Source: Vibrio pomeroyi (GTDB lineage Bacteria; Pseudomonadota; Gammaproteobacteria; Enterobacterales; Vibrionaceae). From it: a stretch of DNA of 64,000 nt. This document shows, in pieces, positions 63,939 to 64,000 of this stretch. Location: positions 310,001 to 374,000 of the forward strand of contig NZ_AP025507.1 of assembly GCF_024347595.1 (NCBI RefSeq), read 5' to 3'. Below the pieces are notes generated by a model, which worked only from the letters and a program-made list of their open reading frames with translations, was not told the origin of the DNA and searched no databases. The position numbers were made by a program, and so were the translations under genes. Each line of letters begins with the position of its first letter. The stretch's first letter is position 1.

Positions 63939-64000
63939 ATGTCTCAGCATCAACTCGATCGTATCGATAAAGAGATACTAAGAATTCTGCACATGAAAGG
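63939..64000 (+). CDS. Lrp/AsnC family regulator, N-terminal part (runs off the window)
   Basis: The 20 visible codons read MSQHQLDRIDKEILRILHMK, the start of the AsnC-type helix-turn-helix (LDxIDxxILxxL). The ATG at 63939 follows AAGGAATG. The gap 63661-63938 before it is A/T-rich; no gene was recognised there, only likely promoter sequence. Confidence 0.8.
   Translation, partial: MSQHQLDRIDKEILRILHMK

Overview
The window is from a marine Vibrio and covers the replication origin of its second chromosome. The evidence is a full-length RctB initiator gene, six regularly spaced RctB iterons with a DnaA box beside them, a divergent parA2-parB2 pair, and seven copies of the 13-bp parS2 palindrome TTTACANTGTAAA. 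The Vibrio-type putA/putP, lapBCDG and tyrosine catabolism loci agree with this. No rRNA, tRNA or CRISPR array was seen.

Layout. 1-3454: tyrosine catabolism operon (hpd, hmgA, fumarylacetoacetase, start of maiA), with a TyrR-like box upstream. 3858-10175: an ABC importer with two phosphatase-type enzymes and a divergent GntR/UTRA regulator, probably for an organophosphate or phosphonate; a 14-bp operator is repeated at both ends of the divergent promoter. 10284-18663: a polar-amino-acid ABC importer, a MocR regulator, a class III aminotransferase, a TauE/SafE exporter and an SDR reductase. Together these match the taurine-nitrogen to isethionate route. 18827-24179: a hypothetical protein, a hybrid histidine kinase divergent from a periplasmic binding protein, a NADAR protein and a small protein. 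24542-26787: a Fur-box operon of two Opp/Dpp-type ATPases without permeases and an unknown protein. 26788-32606: rctB, oriCII, parA2, parB2. 32700-36944: tmcA (its last codons form a parS2 site) and a DUF342/FapA-like protein. 37038-38349: an intact IS3-family element with a frameshift heptamer and a 3-bp target duplication. 38384-44552: lapC-lapG-lapD-lapB, the type I secretion and c-di-GMP-controlled proteolysis apparatus for a large adhesin whose gene is not here. 44668-47987: a DctB/DctD-like two-component pair whose regulator has a degenerate AAA+ domain. 48155-49621: pdxH and a PAS-LuxR regulator. 50060-53257: two paralogous periplasmic coiled-coil/PEGA proteins, one with a sulfatase-modifying-factor-like domain lacking cysteines. 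53659-60194: proline utilisation (AraC regulator, putA, a separate ALDH-like C-terminal domain protein, putP). 60266-64000: MerR and AraC regulators, a duplicated SnoaL-like secreted protein, two small proteins and the start of an Lrp/AsnC regulator.

The most notable non-coding signals extend the origin system beyond oriCII. There is an inverted pair of RctB iterons downstream of rctB, a RctB 39-mer-like site about 24 kb away at 53508, and parS2 sites spread over 40 kb, including one inside a structural gene and one encoding the C-terminus of TmcA. All functional calls come from reading motifs and context; no database search was run.
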